Positions 46,801 to 56,142 of a DNA stretch of 64,000 bases are shown here, piece by piece. The position numbers were made by a program, and so were the translations under genes. Each line of letters starts with the position of its first letter. The first letter of the stretch is position 1. Under the pieces are notes generated by a model. It did no database searches and was not told the DNA's origin. It worked only from the letters and a program-made list of their open reading frames with translations. Where the stretch lies: NCBI RefSeq assembly GCF_001661345.1, contig NW_017962916.1:1038461-1102460 (forward strand), given 5' to 3'. This stretch comes from Ascoidea rubescens DSM 1968 (lineage: Eukaryota > Ascomycota > Saccharomycetes > Ascoideales > Ascoideaceae).

Positions 46801-48544
46801 GAAGTACATTATCAAATAATTTCAAAGCTCTGGGAAAGTTTTTTGGGGCTTCATGATAAATAAAACATGTACCAATGGTAGTTAAGAAAGCTTGTCTTGT
46901 ATTAGATAACAAATGACCAATTTGCTTTTGATGCTTAACTAATAAACCAATTGCTGATTGAGAGTACTCAAAGGTTGATCTGTAATCTTTAATGTAAAGA
47001 AAATATGCAATAACGATTCGGTGTGCCAAAATTGAAGTTTTACAGTTTTCAAATGATTCAAGCAATTTTTCAAGAAGTTCTTCTGGAGTAAAACTAATAT
47101 TGGAAGTCACTTGATCCAAATTTTCTTCTTTAAATTTCAATAAATTATCACCTGTACCATTTTCAGCATTTTCAGTGTTTTCAGCGTTTTCAGTATTTTC
47201 ACTAAATTTATTACTTTCTAGGGTTTCCAATTTTTTATCATTTTTATTCTCATTATTACTCAACACATTCAAGCCATTGTCTTCTTTTAGGTTTATTATT
47301 TTTTCCAGATCATCATCATCTTCGGAATAACTTTTGTGATTTTTGGCATCTGTTTTAATTTTATTTTTTTCAATTTTTTTTTGGTTTTTAGAATTTTTAT
47401 TTTTATTTTTATTTTTATTTTTATTTTTATTTTTATTTTCGTTTTGAGGATATCGTCTTTTTAAAAATAATTCTTTATCAAATGGTGAAATATCCGAGAT
47501 ACCAAAATAAAACAACAACTTTGTTAAGCTATTTTGAGTAGAATCAAAAATGTGAATAAAATTCAATATGTTATCAATATCATGAACCATATAATTGAAA
47601 TCTAAATAATCCTCCCAATCAAAGTAGAGTTCCCAGGCTAGATAACAGCTTGATTTGACTAGAACTAAGTCTGAAATCAAATTTTGTATTTTATCTCTTA
47701 AATAGTTTTTGCAGAGAAGAGAAGGATCTATGGAATTAGATTGATGGGTTTTAAGTAACTTATTAAAGGGATTTTGTTGTTGAAGTTGATTTGATGGTGA
47801 TTCAGGAGCATTGATGAGCATTTCATATAAATAATGCAAATTTTTAGATTCTGTTTCAGCCCTTAATTGATCATTTTTAGTGGTATTGATTAAAATTTGA
47901 AACAAGTTGGGTAAGCAAGAACTGCTATAAACAGACCACCTAATTTTAACTTCACCCTCATCTCTCAAATCGCTTTGAGCCACTTTAAAAAATAACCGAC
48001 GAGTCTCATCTTTTATCAGTTTTTGCTCTTCATTTTCAATAATATCTATCAAATTTTTCAAAGCTGCATCCTGTTGGATTATTAAATTGTTGCAAATATC
48101 GCCAATCACAGAAGTTGGAATGATGCTGAATAAGTAGTATTTTTTAAATTCGGATGAATTGTTACCAAACTTTTTGAAGTATAAATTTATATCCCTTGCA
48201 AATTCAACAAGATTTTCATTAGTATTAGCCAATACTTGACAATAGCCAGAGGCGATTTGGAAAAAGGATTTGTAGTCTTGAGATTCTTTAGCAATTGAAA
48301 ACAAACCTTTCCAGGCAGGCACCAAATCTGGCTGAATTTTGATGGCACATTCAAGATGGTGGGAAGCTAATTCATATTTTTGCATACTTATATTTGCCCT
48401 CGCGATCAATAGATAGGCAGTGTAGTTGGCATTGTCGAGTTTTAAAATCGATTTGGCATGATCAATTACTCCATCAAAATCTCCAGCTTGCATACACTGC
48501 TTAGCAGCTTTCATGAGCTTGCTAACCTTAATCGGAGGAGGCAT
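43829..48544 (-). CDS. SKI3: Ski complex TPR subunit Ski3
   Basis: The 1571-residue protein starts at ATG 48544 and is slightly longer than S. cerevisiae Ski3 (1432). It consists of TPRs throughout, beginning MKAAKQCMQAGDFDGVIDHAK and including DNWYAKYLLAIAQRSLKEYP, DYWVGLGICLMSINPRISQH and NVWNNLGVLYLNCGDIDLAQ. Ski3 is the scaffold of the Ski2-Ski3-Ski8 helicase complex that feeds mRNA to the cytoplasmic exosome for 3'-5' decay and antiviral defence. An insert near residues 366-460 carries an NKNKNKNK repeat. The C-terminal end (VFLYPRPDLRPFF) looks family-like. It lies 190 bp upstream of the Gfd2-like gene. Confidence 0.93.
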   Translation of the reverse strand: MPPPIKVSKLMKAAKQCMQAGDFDGVIDHAKSILKLDNANYTAYLLIARANISMQKYELASHHLECAIKIQPDLVPAWKGLFSIAKESQDYKSFFQIASGYCQVLANTNENLVEFARDINLYFKKFGNNSSEFKKYYLFSIIPTSVIGDICNNLIIQQDAALKNLIDIIENEEQKLIKDETRRLFFKVAQSDLRDEGEVKIRWSVYSSSCLPNLFQILINTTKNDQLRAETESKNLHYLYEMLINAPESPSNQLQQQNPFNKLLKTHQSNSIDPSLLCKNYLRDKIQNLISDLVLVKSSCYLAWELYFDWEDYLDFNYMVHDIDNILNFIHIFDSTQNSLTKLLFYFGISDISPFDKELFLKRRYPQNENKNKNKNKNKNKNKNSKNQKKIEKNKIKTDAKNHKSYSEDDDDLEKIINLKEDNGLNVLSNNENKNDKKLETLESNKFSENTENAENTENAENGTGDNLLKFKEENLDQVTSNISFTPEELLEKLLESFENCKTSILAHRIVIAYFLYIKDYRSTFEYSQSAIGLLVKHQKQIGHLLSNTRQAFLTTIGTCFIYHEAPKNFPRALKLFDNVLLEFPNNKKAKIGKGLILIEKKQLEQAKALFQDVLEDQGHDDTDTLLELSWCQVQLSEFEEGRRGLVKCLETLTHVDTVTNQLRAKINWRIAESYLLYLKQNYDDISDDNIKVEIVKLAHDYLIDSLRSSRNYAPSYTSLGEIYLSYYGDENKAIKCFFNAFEIDAGEIEAARYIVETFCSKSDWETAKIVCERLISSPKARPLLANLTENDDKSWPYRVLGTSCLEVQDYVNAVVHFSTALRCNETDIESLIGLGESYLKCGRIEGGVKVFNHTLKIQPDNWYAKYLLAIAQRSLKEYPSSLINLKTVIDLKPNESAIVIALYETLIESATSNVEGGFYGRSIENCLEAIDYIKRARELNFKSVKLWKAITDIIRLFLTVKEKIESIPWESIVEIIIASLKDYEKEGSGYQSTIHDNFEIFNEINQIDNIWSLDYDQLHKFVDKEIQNNDYIKVCSILSILSAKVGLISILSENKTARVLRSMGWYNLGLVELESFINLFNSSEKNGKMDNKSIRFRDSSVKCFKKAIQLESQVSDYWVGLGICLMSINPRISQHCFIKASTLASKDYNVWNNLGVLYLNCGDIDLAQKVFSKSQSLCPQESTCWLGDGLCLEFEQNFEKSNQLFKHSFVVSNGKNPASQLLFALSVINQKLHNGSIASKQDLSMASFAILRFLKFGPNSEIGLECACIIFERLKDYEVGKKLGNKLSEILENKYEKEESEKVLLQFVQVKTQLSRIYLGSGEYELSIEEAEYALDLLEETELENKDIEEVDLEELKKNAALKCILSARICIGLSNFFLDELKLGLNQFKIILEMFHSTQRLVLLLSQILYSLSTEETKDAALEELLENIEINGKSVLILLTLGAISILENDHQIMQYVKEELEHLSLEEALEDSLLHNVPKILAILKMKLYPKGDFEGTKEWQRQIMLFPNDWAVWETVNKDASLEIATGRQTQVYAGDLARLYLKNSSKKAVQRSVFLYPRPDLRPFF

Positions 48545-48832
48545 TAGGATCAGAATTATGCAGTTCCTCTCTTGTTAATGATATTGTTCTTCTCTTTGAA
48601 TTGTTATTGTTTTTCTGAAGATATAATCCCAACAGAGAAAGAAATAAAATAGATGTCATGTGACCGGGACGAGTTAAAGGAAGCCGGTTTGAGGTTTGGT
48701 GTAACTCAACACTTCCTTTTTCTGTTGAATATATATATAATAGATCAGTGTAGTCGATATACTTGCTTTTTTTCCTTTTTTTGCCAGATTACTATAATAT
48801 GATTATTTTTGGCTTCTCTAAACTAGGTGATT
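48545..48832. promoter_or_regulatory. Divergent promoter of SKI3 and the gene at 48833
   Basis: 288 bp with a TCATGTGA-like CDEI variant at about 48656-48663 and a TATATATAATAG TATA-like element near 48729. A 15-codon uORF starts at 48799 (separate entry). Confidence 0.45.
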
Positions 48833-48846
48833 ATGGGTCATACTAA
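48799..48846 (+). other. Possible overlapping uORF
   Basis: ATG ATT ATT... TAA encodes 15 residues (MIIFGFSKLGDYGSY) in a different frame and runs through the main ATG at 48833. If the transcript starts upstream of 48799, scanning ribosomes would meet this uORF first. Confidence 0.35.
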
Positions 48847-49379
48847 AACGTCTGCTTTTGCAACAGTGTCTGATTCAGGGGAGTCAGGCTCTTTTCTTTC
48901 TACTATTGTCTACTATTTAACATGCTGTTTCTATCCCACTATTAATTTAGATCATCAACTACCGGCACACAGTGTCTCCTTGGTTGATGTAAACCGAAAA
49001 TTGAAGAAAAGGAATTCAGTGGACATGTTTTTTGATATGTTTGAGTATGAAGAAACCAACTATCAAAAAAATAATAAGAAAAGCAATAGCAATAAGAAAA
49101 CTAAGATAAACGAAACATCGGATTATCATAATGAATTAGAATGCTTGCTAAACAACCTTCCTGAATACTATAATGACATATATAACAACAATATTCAAGA
49201 GTTTTTCAAGTTCAATGTGGATGGTACATATTTAAATAACAATATTAATAATGATGACAACTACAACACATTTCAATCTTTTTTACTTCAGCCATCGAAT
49301 GATTACACTGATGAAATACCGGATTCGAATTTATTTGTGTCTTCATCAAAACTACATAGTTCGCTCTTTGATAATAATG

Positions 49380-49427
<48 letters not shown>

Positions 49428-50083
49428 GAATGGTCGGACACAATATTATTATGAAACTTTTCAGCAAATTTTCAAGTTTTGGTAATAAAAAACCAGAAAA
49501 TGTTCATCCTCATTACCAACCTTTATTGAATTATCCCAGGGAAATGGAGGAGATTGACCAAAATCATTCTTTAATCTTGAACCGCAAGAATTACAGTTCG
49601 AATGACAACAAGTATCTTGATTTTGATGACGAACATAATGAAAACGAAAATGAAAATGATGCATATAGTGTTTCACACGCTAACCAAAATAGTACTTACA
49701 CTTCATCAATAAAAACGGAAACAGTTGATTTTTGGTTTTTTGAAGACAATAGTTCTTTGTACAAGCAAAATCTATACGATGCACAATTGGTCGAGGATTC
49801 CAATTTTGACAGCTTGTTAGTTCTTGACAATGAAAACACAAACATGAACAAAGATATGACTCCGAACTATTATAGTGTTAATGATAGCCAGAGCTCTAAT
49901 CTGAATCAGAACAGTTCTCAGTATAATTTTTTTGACCGCTATGGAGGCACAATGAAAGAAACGGATAACCCAAATAAAAGCACATTTGCAACTAATAGTG
50001 TCCCTACGAACAGGAAGGATAATAACAATAGCTCGAATAGGCGCATCAATGAACACCATCTCAACCTTTCAAATGAGGTTTAA
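48833..50083 (+). CDS. Unknown Asn/Asp-rich protein
   Basis: A 416-residue frame starts at ATG 48833 (MGHTKTSAFATVSDSG); an in-frame TAG precedes the upstream GTG. I do not recognise it. The N-terminal 70 residues look the most conserved and include a hydrophobic-cysteine stretch (FLSTIVYYLTCCFYP) and VDVNRKLKKRNSVDMFFDMF, which could be a short membrane-associated or helical segment. The rest is acidic and Asn-rich with a run of about 18 Asn (AAT repeats near 49373-49425), NENENENDA repeats and Ser/Asn-rich ends. It is divergent from SKI3. Confidence 0.6.
49373..49425 (+). repeat. AAT microsatellite encoding poly-Asn
   Basis: About 17 AAT units in frame within the unknown Asn/Asp-rich gene. 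Confidence 0.85.
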
Positions 50084-50927
50084 TCTTTTTTTTTAAAAAT
50101 TGATAATCATCACTGTATTATAACTCATTAATTTTTTTTACTCTAATTTTCACATAACATTTTCTTTTGGCTCAATTTTTACTTTTGGTTTCGGTTTTTA
50201 ATAAGTTTTTTTTTGATTTTTTGTTAATAGTATTCCACTTTAGTCATCCAACTCACTATTTTTTACTCACAGTTTATACTCTTTGATTGCAAGCAGGTGT
50301 CTGTAGGTGAAATTACAATTGGATTGAAATTGAAAAGGGACGGCGTTGCCTCCGCTTTTAGATAAATGTCGGATGATGCTGGATGTCTGTAAAGCACGTG
50401 ATGCAGCCGACTGTCTTGCCCTGACCCCTGTCCCGCCTGCAACGGCGCTGATCGTGTTGCAGACAGTCACGTGCTGAATAACGTCACTCCACTGCACGCT
50501 TTGTCCGCACCAGTTCCTTTCAGCACGTGTATTAGCTCATCTGCCGAGCCCCGGGCGGTGGGTCAGCGGATTTGAGGCCGGTGAGCGAGGCCGAAGAGCT
50601 GGAGCCCCGCAGAGCGCGCAGAGACCGGCTCGGAACAATTTTGGGTTGGGCTTGGGTTTTCTTTTTGCGTTGCTTTTCGTTCTGGGATCGTTTATGAGTC
50701 GTGGGTCGAGAATGCGATGGAAGTGCATCTCGTTGATCCAACGAAGGAAGTGCACCTTCCTCTGTTGTCCATCTCCAACTATTTAACCTCTCTTTTTCTC
50801 TCCATGTCACAACTCTCCACAAGCCTACTCTCTTATCATCATTTGTTTTCTCTTAGCTTACACACTTTTTTTCCTTCGCCATTGTGCTCTTGGTTTGTTT
50901 GCTTTTCTGCTCTTCTATAGTCGTCTC
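50084..50927 (+). other. CAB1 upstream region with GC-rich island
   Basis: 844 bp: first an AT-rich 3' flank, then a GC-rich island at about 50390-50640 (one 60-base row counts 67% GC) with three CACGTG boxes, then ordinary sequence with T/C-rich tracts before the CAB1 start. No gene is visible. Confidence 0.6.
50393..50530. promoter_or_regulatory. Three CACGTG boxes, two in an inverted arrangement
   Basis: CACGTG occurs at 50395-50400, 50468-50473 and 50524-50529. The first two are embedded in mirrored sequence: AGCACGTGA with CTGTCT at 50411-50416 on the left, and AGACAGTCACGTGCT (50461-50475) on the right. The centre box reads GTCACGTG, matching the Cbf1 consensus RTCACGTG. Candidates for Cbf1/Pho4-type bHLH binding upstream of CAB1. 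Confidence 0.55.
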
Positions 50928-52604
50928 ATGTCCTCTCAAATCGACTCGTTCAACACTCTGGGCGCTTATATTTTGGACGACCAATACAATATACCCAACT
51001 ATTTCACTCTTACAAATGGGGTCAAGAACAACATTATCGACCTCAAACACACCGGCAGAATTCACAAATCAAAAGATATAGTCTTGCCAAACCAACTCAA
51101 CAAGATAAACCACATAGCTGTTGATATTGGGGGTTCTTTGGCAAAAATTGTCTACTACAATCATAAAAAGAAGACCATCAAATTCTACAAAATCGAATCT
51201 TCTCTAATTCCATCTTTTTTCTTCTTTCTCAAAAAATTAATATCTTCTCTTGAAAATGACGTTTCTTTTGAATCCAACTATAACATCAATAACAGCCAAA
51301 ACATCTCAAATCCTAATCAACAGTTTAAAAACAACTCCATAAATATTGCAGCCACTGGTGGTGGTGCTGTTAAATTTGAAAAATTAATGTCCCAAGAATT
51401 GCTTTTATCAAACTATGATGATCCTCTTTCTGCCAGATCTCATAACAAATCTCATAACAAATCTCCATACTTGAGAGCCTTTGATGAAATGGAATGTCTC
51501 ATAGTCGGTTTAAATTTTTTAATAAACAATATTCCCGATGAAATTTTCATATACGATGAATCCTTGAAAGATATATCCGATTACGATCTAAAAAGAATTC
51601 GCTTTATTAAATTCCACGAATTACTATCCTCAAAATCCTCATTATCTTTGAATTCTCCACTAGACTCCTCAATAGATTCTTCCTCTTCTCTTCACTCAAT
51701 ATATCCCTACCTATTGGTTAATATAGGCTCAGGTGTTTCCATGATAAAAGTCACTGGTCCAAAATCCTTTGAAAGAATCGGTGGTTCTTCCATCGGCGGC
51801 GGAACTTTATGGGGCCTATTGTCTTTATTAACAAACGCAAAGTCCTACGATGATATGCTACATATGGCCTTAAATGGTGATAACGCAGGTGTTGACATGT
51901 TGGTTGGCGATATCTATGGCACTGATTACAATAAAATTGGCTTGAAATCAACAACAATCGCTTCAACTTTTGGAAAAGTTTTCAAAAAAATAACTGGCCA
52001 AGTTAATGGCGGCTACGATAATAACGATGAAAGCGTCTTTGACAGCGAATTTGACTCAAAAGAATCCTTATCTGTAAATAGCACTTCTTATGATGATGAT
52101 TACTTCAATGAATTTGATGATCTGACCACAGAAAATAACCACAACAATCATAACGACAACGACAACGACAACGACAACGACTTCGATAACGATTATGACA
52201 ATGATAACGACTCCATTTCAAGCTCTATTTCAATGTTCGATCCACACCCTCTTCTATCTGACAAATCAAAATCCTCCAACCCAACAAATATTTACGAAAG
52301 CGATAAAATTTATCCCTCTCTATCCCAGTTCAATAGACTTTCCCAATTCAAACAAGAGGATATATCCAGATCTCTACTATACGCCATTTCCAACAACATT
52401 GGTCAAATATCCTACCTACACGCTGAAAAACACAATCTAAAAAAAATATTCTTTGCTGGCAGCTTCATACGAAACCATATAATAACTATCAGAACTCTCA
52501 GCTACGCCATAAACTTTTGGTCGAATGGCAATAAAAGAGCCTATTTCTTAAGACATGAAAGCTATTTAGGCAGTCTTGGTGCCTTTTTAAGTCAATATGA
52601 CTAA
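50928..52604 (+). CDS. CAB1: Pantothenate kinase
   Basis: The 558-residue protein, starting at ATG 50928 (MSSQIDSFNTLG), is much longer than S. cerevisiae Cab1 (367). It phosphorylates pantothenate, the first step of coenzyme A synthesis. The ASKHA-fold motifs are HIAVDIGGSLAKIVYYN (phosphate loop), NIAATGGGAVKFEKLM, LLVNIGSGVSMIKV, GGSSIGGGTLWGLLSLLT and FFAGSFIRNH. Extra length comes from a longer N-terminus, small inserts, and an acidic Asn/Asp-rich insert (about residues 365-465, including NDNDNDNDND repeats) before the last conserved block. An upstream in-frame TTG has no support as a start. Confidence 0.92.
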   Translation: MSSQIDSFNTLGAYILDDQYNIPNYFTLTNGVKNNIIDLKHTGRIHKSKDIVLPNQLNKINHIAVDIGGSLAKIVYYNHKKKTIKFYKIESSLIPSFFFFLKKLISSLENDVSFESNYNINNSQNISNPNQQFKNNSINIAATGGGAVKFEKLMSQELLLSNYDDPLSARSHNKSHNKSPYLRAFDEMECLIVGLNFLINNIPDEIFIYDESLKDISDYDLKRIRFIKFHELLSSKSSLSLNSPLDSSIDSSSSLHSIYPYLLVNIGSGVSMIKVTGPKSFERIGGSSIGGGTLWGLLSLLTNAKSYDDMLHMALNGDNAGVDMLVGDIYGTDYNKIGLKSTTIASTFGKVFKKITGQVNGGYDNNDESVFDSEFDSKESLSVNSTSYDDDYFNEFDDLTTENNHNNHNDNDNDNDNDFDNDYDNDNDSISSSISMFDPHPLLSDKSKSSNPTNIYESDKIYPSLSQFNRLSQFKQEDISRSLLYAISNNIGQISYLHAEKHNLKKIFFAGSFIRNHIITIRTLSYAINFWSNGNKRAYFLRHESYLGSLGAFLSQYD

Positions 52605-52998
52605 ACCCACTCATTCATCCATGCATCTGCTTGTTAATTATCTTTAAATATCTCTGTTTTGCTTGTTTAATTGCTATCTAGACTCATTCCATTACCATTA
52701 CCATTACCATTTTTCTTTTTCTTTTTTTTTTTAATAGCTGGACAATAAATAACTTTCCAATATAGACCAAAGCCAAAGACAGAAAAAGACTCTGTGTTCC
52801 GTCCCACTGGTTTTAGAACCAGAAAAGGAGCACCTCCACGCTTGGAGAAGGATAACTGTGTGCAAATCCTTCCTTTTGCTGTGTTTTGCAAACCCACACT
52901 GGATCATTATCTTCTTCTGTACCGAAACATTCCACTGCCCACCACGCCCATCTGAACCATCTTCTCGTTCCAATCAAAATACCATCCCCTGGTTGATC
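52605..52998 (+). other. Intergenic region after CAB1
   Basis: 394 bp with a CATTAC microsatellite (about 52689-52711), a poly-T tract (about 52720-52732) and the promoter of the next gene. An open frame begins at a GTG at 52858 but has no ATG before 52999. Confidence 0.5.
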
Positions 52999-54600
52999 AT
53001 GTCTGATCCTTCTTTAGCCTCCTCAGAAAAAATCCAAAAAATCCACCAAAACCCAACATCCCAACCACCAATCCGCCATACACATTTCAAAAAACAATCT
53101 CATATAAACCAAAGTTTACCCAGTAGTGGCATTCCCTCAATTGATGGTTCATCTATTGCAACTTCTTCTACCTCAAGATTAAGCAGGCCTCTTCTTGGTA
53201 ATCGCAGTAGTTCACCATCACACACTACTGCTGCTGCTAAGTCTACTAATTCTCCTGAGCCCAAAAACAACATTTCTACTCTTGCACAAAATCATAAAAA
53301 CCCTGTTTCACCAGCTCCCAAAATAAATTCAATTTTCTACACCAAAAGCAGTCTTGACTTTAATTTCAGTTTTAATAATATTCCCAATCCCCCTCCACCA
53401 AAAACCACCTTGAAAAAATCAAATTCCATAACTACATCTTCTTTTTATCTTCGAAATGTTAAAACCAAAAATAAATATTCTCATTATAAAAGTCGTTCTT
53501 CACTGTCTATAGTCTATACTCCTGATAGTAATGCTCTATCCGCTGCTCAGTCAATTGCAAGCTCTCAGAGTCATCATCCAAAGACACCCAACAACCCCAA
53601 AGACAAACGTTCTTCGAATCCACTACAAAGAGTTAATATGAATATTGAAACTAAAAAATTATTAGAAAGAACGAATAAATATTCATTTTTATCAACCAAT
53701 AAAAACACACTTGCATCTTCAAATACCAAAAACTTTGAGTTTTCTTCTAAAAATCAAAAACCACCATCAACTGCGCCTATCGAATATGCCTTTACTGGTG
53801 CGTGTGCAGCTTCAAAAAATGTAAAAGATTTGAATAAATATGACCGAAACCAGAATTATGATTTATCAAAATATGATACCAAGATACTAGATCAGGCTAA
53901 AATCTTAGCAGATAACACCATCAAAAACATTGAAAGCTCCAAAATAAACTTGTTTGGCAACAGTAAACTTAATTCCCACGCTATACTGGTCGCACAAGAA
54001 AATGCAAGATTACGGAATATCAACAGTAATTCTGGAACAATTGATGTTGGTGGAGGGTTGTTGGTTTCTGTTGATGATATAAACGATGTTGCTAGAAGAA
54101 ACGTCAATCCTGTTTTGCAAGAAATAAATAGAAAAGCAGACGAGCAAAGGAGACTGGATTTAAAGATCATCGAAGAAGAAAGATTAAAAAAACAGGAAAA
54201 AGAAAGATACAAAAAAGAACAAACTGAAAGAGAGCACAACCAAAGAAGGCAGGAATCACTTTTAAAGCTGGAAAGGAAAAAACAAATTCAAAATCAAAAA
54301 GAAGAAGATAAATCCAAAATCACTAATTTATATGAGACCAAAGCTGCTGAACTCTCAAGACAACATGCTATATTATTCAACTTGCAAAAGAAAGAAGAAG
54401 ATTTATTAAAACGATTAAAAGAAGAAAAAGAAATAACTCTAAAAGGCTATGAGACAGTTGAAAGTGAACTAAAAATGCAAAAACAAATAGAGTTACTAGA
54501 ATTCAAGAACAGTCTTGATTTTAAGAAATCAAGTTTTTCTACACTCACTGGTTCGCCTGATCCCAAAGGAAATGTTGGAGTGTTTATTGAAGATTGGTAA
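52999..54600 (+). CDS. Eis1-like eisosome-associated protein (tentative)
   Basis: The 533-residue protein starts at ATG 52999 (MSDPSLASSEK). The N-terminal half is Ser/Pro/Asn-rich and basic. A conserved-looking block begins near residue 260 (EYAFTGACAASKN, DTKILDQAKILADN, HAILVAQENARLR, GTIDVGGGLLVSVDDIND) and continues VNPVLQEINRKADEQRRLDL into a long charged coiled coil. It ends in a short GVFIEDW tail. This layout resembles fungal Eis1, a plasma-membrane eisosome component, but my match rests on memory of the block and not on an alignment. Alternatives are other coiled-coil cortical proteins. It converges with the MDR gene. Confidence 0.55.
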   Translation: MSDPSLASSEKIQKIHQNPTSQPPIRHTHFKKQSHINQSLPSSGIPSIDGSSIATSSTSRLSRPLLGNRSSSPSHTTAAAKSTNSPEPKNNISTLAQNHKNPVSPAPKINSIFYTKSSLDFNFSFNNIPNPPPPKTTLKKSNSITTSSFYLRNVKTKNKYSHYKSRSSLSIVYTPDSNALSAAQSIASSQSHHPKTPNNPKDKRSSNPLQRVNMNIETKKLLERTNKYSFLSTNKNTLASSNTKNFEFSSKNQKPPSTAPIEYAFTGACAASKNVKDLNKYDRNQNYDLSKYDTKILDQAKILADNTIKNIESSKINLFGNSKLNSHAILVAQENARLRNINSNSGTIDVGGGLLVSVDDINDVARRNVNPVLQEINRKADEQRRLDLKIIEEERLKKQEKERYKKEQTEREHNQRRQESLLKLERKKQIQNQKEEDKSKITNLYETKAAELSRQHAILFNLQKKEEDLLKRLKEEKEITLKGYETVESELKMQKQIELLEFKNSLDFKKSSFSTLTGSPDPKGNVGVFIEDW

Positions 54601-54841
54601 TGCAGTGTTTTTAATTATATAATTTTTATTTTTATTTTTATTTTTATTTTTTTCTTTTTCCCTCTTCAAGTATATTTTTTTCTTTTTCCCTCTTCAAGCA
54701 TATTTTTTTCTTTTTCCCTCTTCAAGCATATTTTTTTCTGTTGTATATCTTGATTCTAAAATCTTATTTTCTGGTTGATGGAGTTTTAATTTTTTGCAAA
54801 AATATATGTATTTTCACAATAATTTTTGATGCACATTATGA

Positions 54842-54879
<38 letters not shown>

Positions 54880-55011
54880 GTAAAAATAAATTAAGGCAAA
54901 TAAAAAAAGTAAAACATATAAAAAACAGATGTAATTAGAAAATCCAAGTACGATTCTAATTCAATTGGGTTTAAAGAGGGCTTCAAATTAATTTTCAAAA
55001 CCAAATAGTAT
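54601..55011. other. Spacer between convergent genes with minisatellite and TA repeat
   Basis: 411 bp containing three copies of a 28-bp T/C-rich unit ending CCCTCTTCAAG (about 54652-54737, spacing exactly 28 bp) and a TA dinucleotide run at about 54845-54878. No gene. Confidence 0.7.
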
Positions 55012-56142
55012 TTAAATTTTGTCTACAACATTAATAACATATTTTTCACCAGAATTTTTTCCATTCTGAATATCATCCAAAAGTTCTGAAACTTTATTCA
55101 AACCTCCAGGTACTAAAGTGACTGGAATATGTTTAATGGTTCCGTCGATGACATAGGGCTGGATATACTTGACAAAAGAAATCAAAAACTCTCTGATTTC
55201 TGGCCTCGCAGGAAGTTTAGCAATTCCCATATCAACATCATAACCACCAGCCCAATAAAGGAAAGTAATAGTGAATTTTACATTTGATTTTCTTTCATTT
55301 TCTGGAACATCATTTTCATTAAGGAAAGTCAATTCAATTATATGGACAGGCAAAGTATCAGAGGCTATAGCATTGCATTGAACAACGGTTTGATGGTTAG
55401 CCACACCATCAATGATGTAAGCTAGCTTATTATTAGTGTAGGATTTAATGTTTTGAATGACGTTTTCGTCATTATAATCAAATAATTTATCAGCACCCAA
55501 AGACTTTAAATGAGATTCGTGTTTTGATGAAGCTACCACAATAATTTCGGAAAAGACGTTAAAAATTTTAGCCAATTGAATAGCACACTGACCAAAAGAG
55601 GTTGCACCACCCCAAATTAATAAAGGTGAATTGACTTTTTCAGTTGGGATCTTGCGGAACATTTCAAAGCCTATAGCCAAACCAGCAGTTAACAAGCCGA
55701 CATTGATGGAAGAAGCACCTTCAAAGGTTGTAATTGGACCACCAGGAACATTTTCTCCATTTAATTTCAAACCTTTGGGGTGTTTGAAAGTCAAATTAGA
55801 ATCCAATACAGCATATTCTGCAAAGGCACCATTGTTTGGAAAAGCCCTTGAACATCCATGGACCATTGAGAAGACGTGGTCGCCGACTTTGAAGGAACTA
55901 TTCTGAGCAACTTCCGAACCAACTTCGACAACTATACCGGAAAGATCGCAACCAATGACTGAGTTGATTCCAGCCATTTTGTAGGCAACATGCTTCCAGT
56001 CAGTTGGATTTCCAGCAGCAGATACAACTTTGACAAGAATTTGGCTAGGACCCAATTTTCTGACAACTGGCAACGATTTAATGGAGCATTTGAAGTTGTC
56101 ATCACAAACAGCAGCTAGTTTTGTTTCTGGAATAGTAGACAT
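55012..56142 (-). CDS. Medium-chain dehydrogenase/reductase, YNL134C-like
   Basis: The 376-residue protein starts at ATG 56142 (MSTIPETKLAAV); the frame extends to a TTG upstream without an ATG. It matches the length of S. cerevisiae YNL134C, an NADH-dependent aldehyde reductase. Motifs are AAGNPTDWKHV, GCDLSGIVVEVG, VGDHVFSMVHG, and WGGATSFGQCAIQLAKIF (the NAD(P)-binding GxxxxxGxxxxxLA region). The zinc-binding cysteine cluster of classical alcohol dehydrogenases is absent, so this belongs to the zinc-independent quinone/enoyl reductase-like branch. Confidence 0.85.
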   Translation of the reverse strand: MSTIPETKLAAVCDDNFKCSIKSLPVVRKLGPSQILVKVVSAAGNPTDWKHVAYKMAGINSVIGCDLSGIVVEVGSEVAQNSSFKVGDHVFSMVHGCSRAFPNNGAFAEYAVLDSNLTFKHPKGLKLNGENVPGGPITTFEGASSINVGLLTAGLAIGFEMFRKIPTEKVNSPLLIWGGATSFGQCAIQLAKIFNVFSEIIVVASSKHESHLKSLGADKLFDYNDENVIQNIKSYTNNKLAYIIDGVANHQTVVQCNAIASDTLPVHIIELTFLNENDVPENERKSNVKFTITFLYWAGGYDVDMGIAKLPARPEIREFLISFVKYIQPYVIDGTIKHIPVTLVPGGLNKVSELLDDIQNGKNSGEKYVINVVDKI

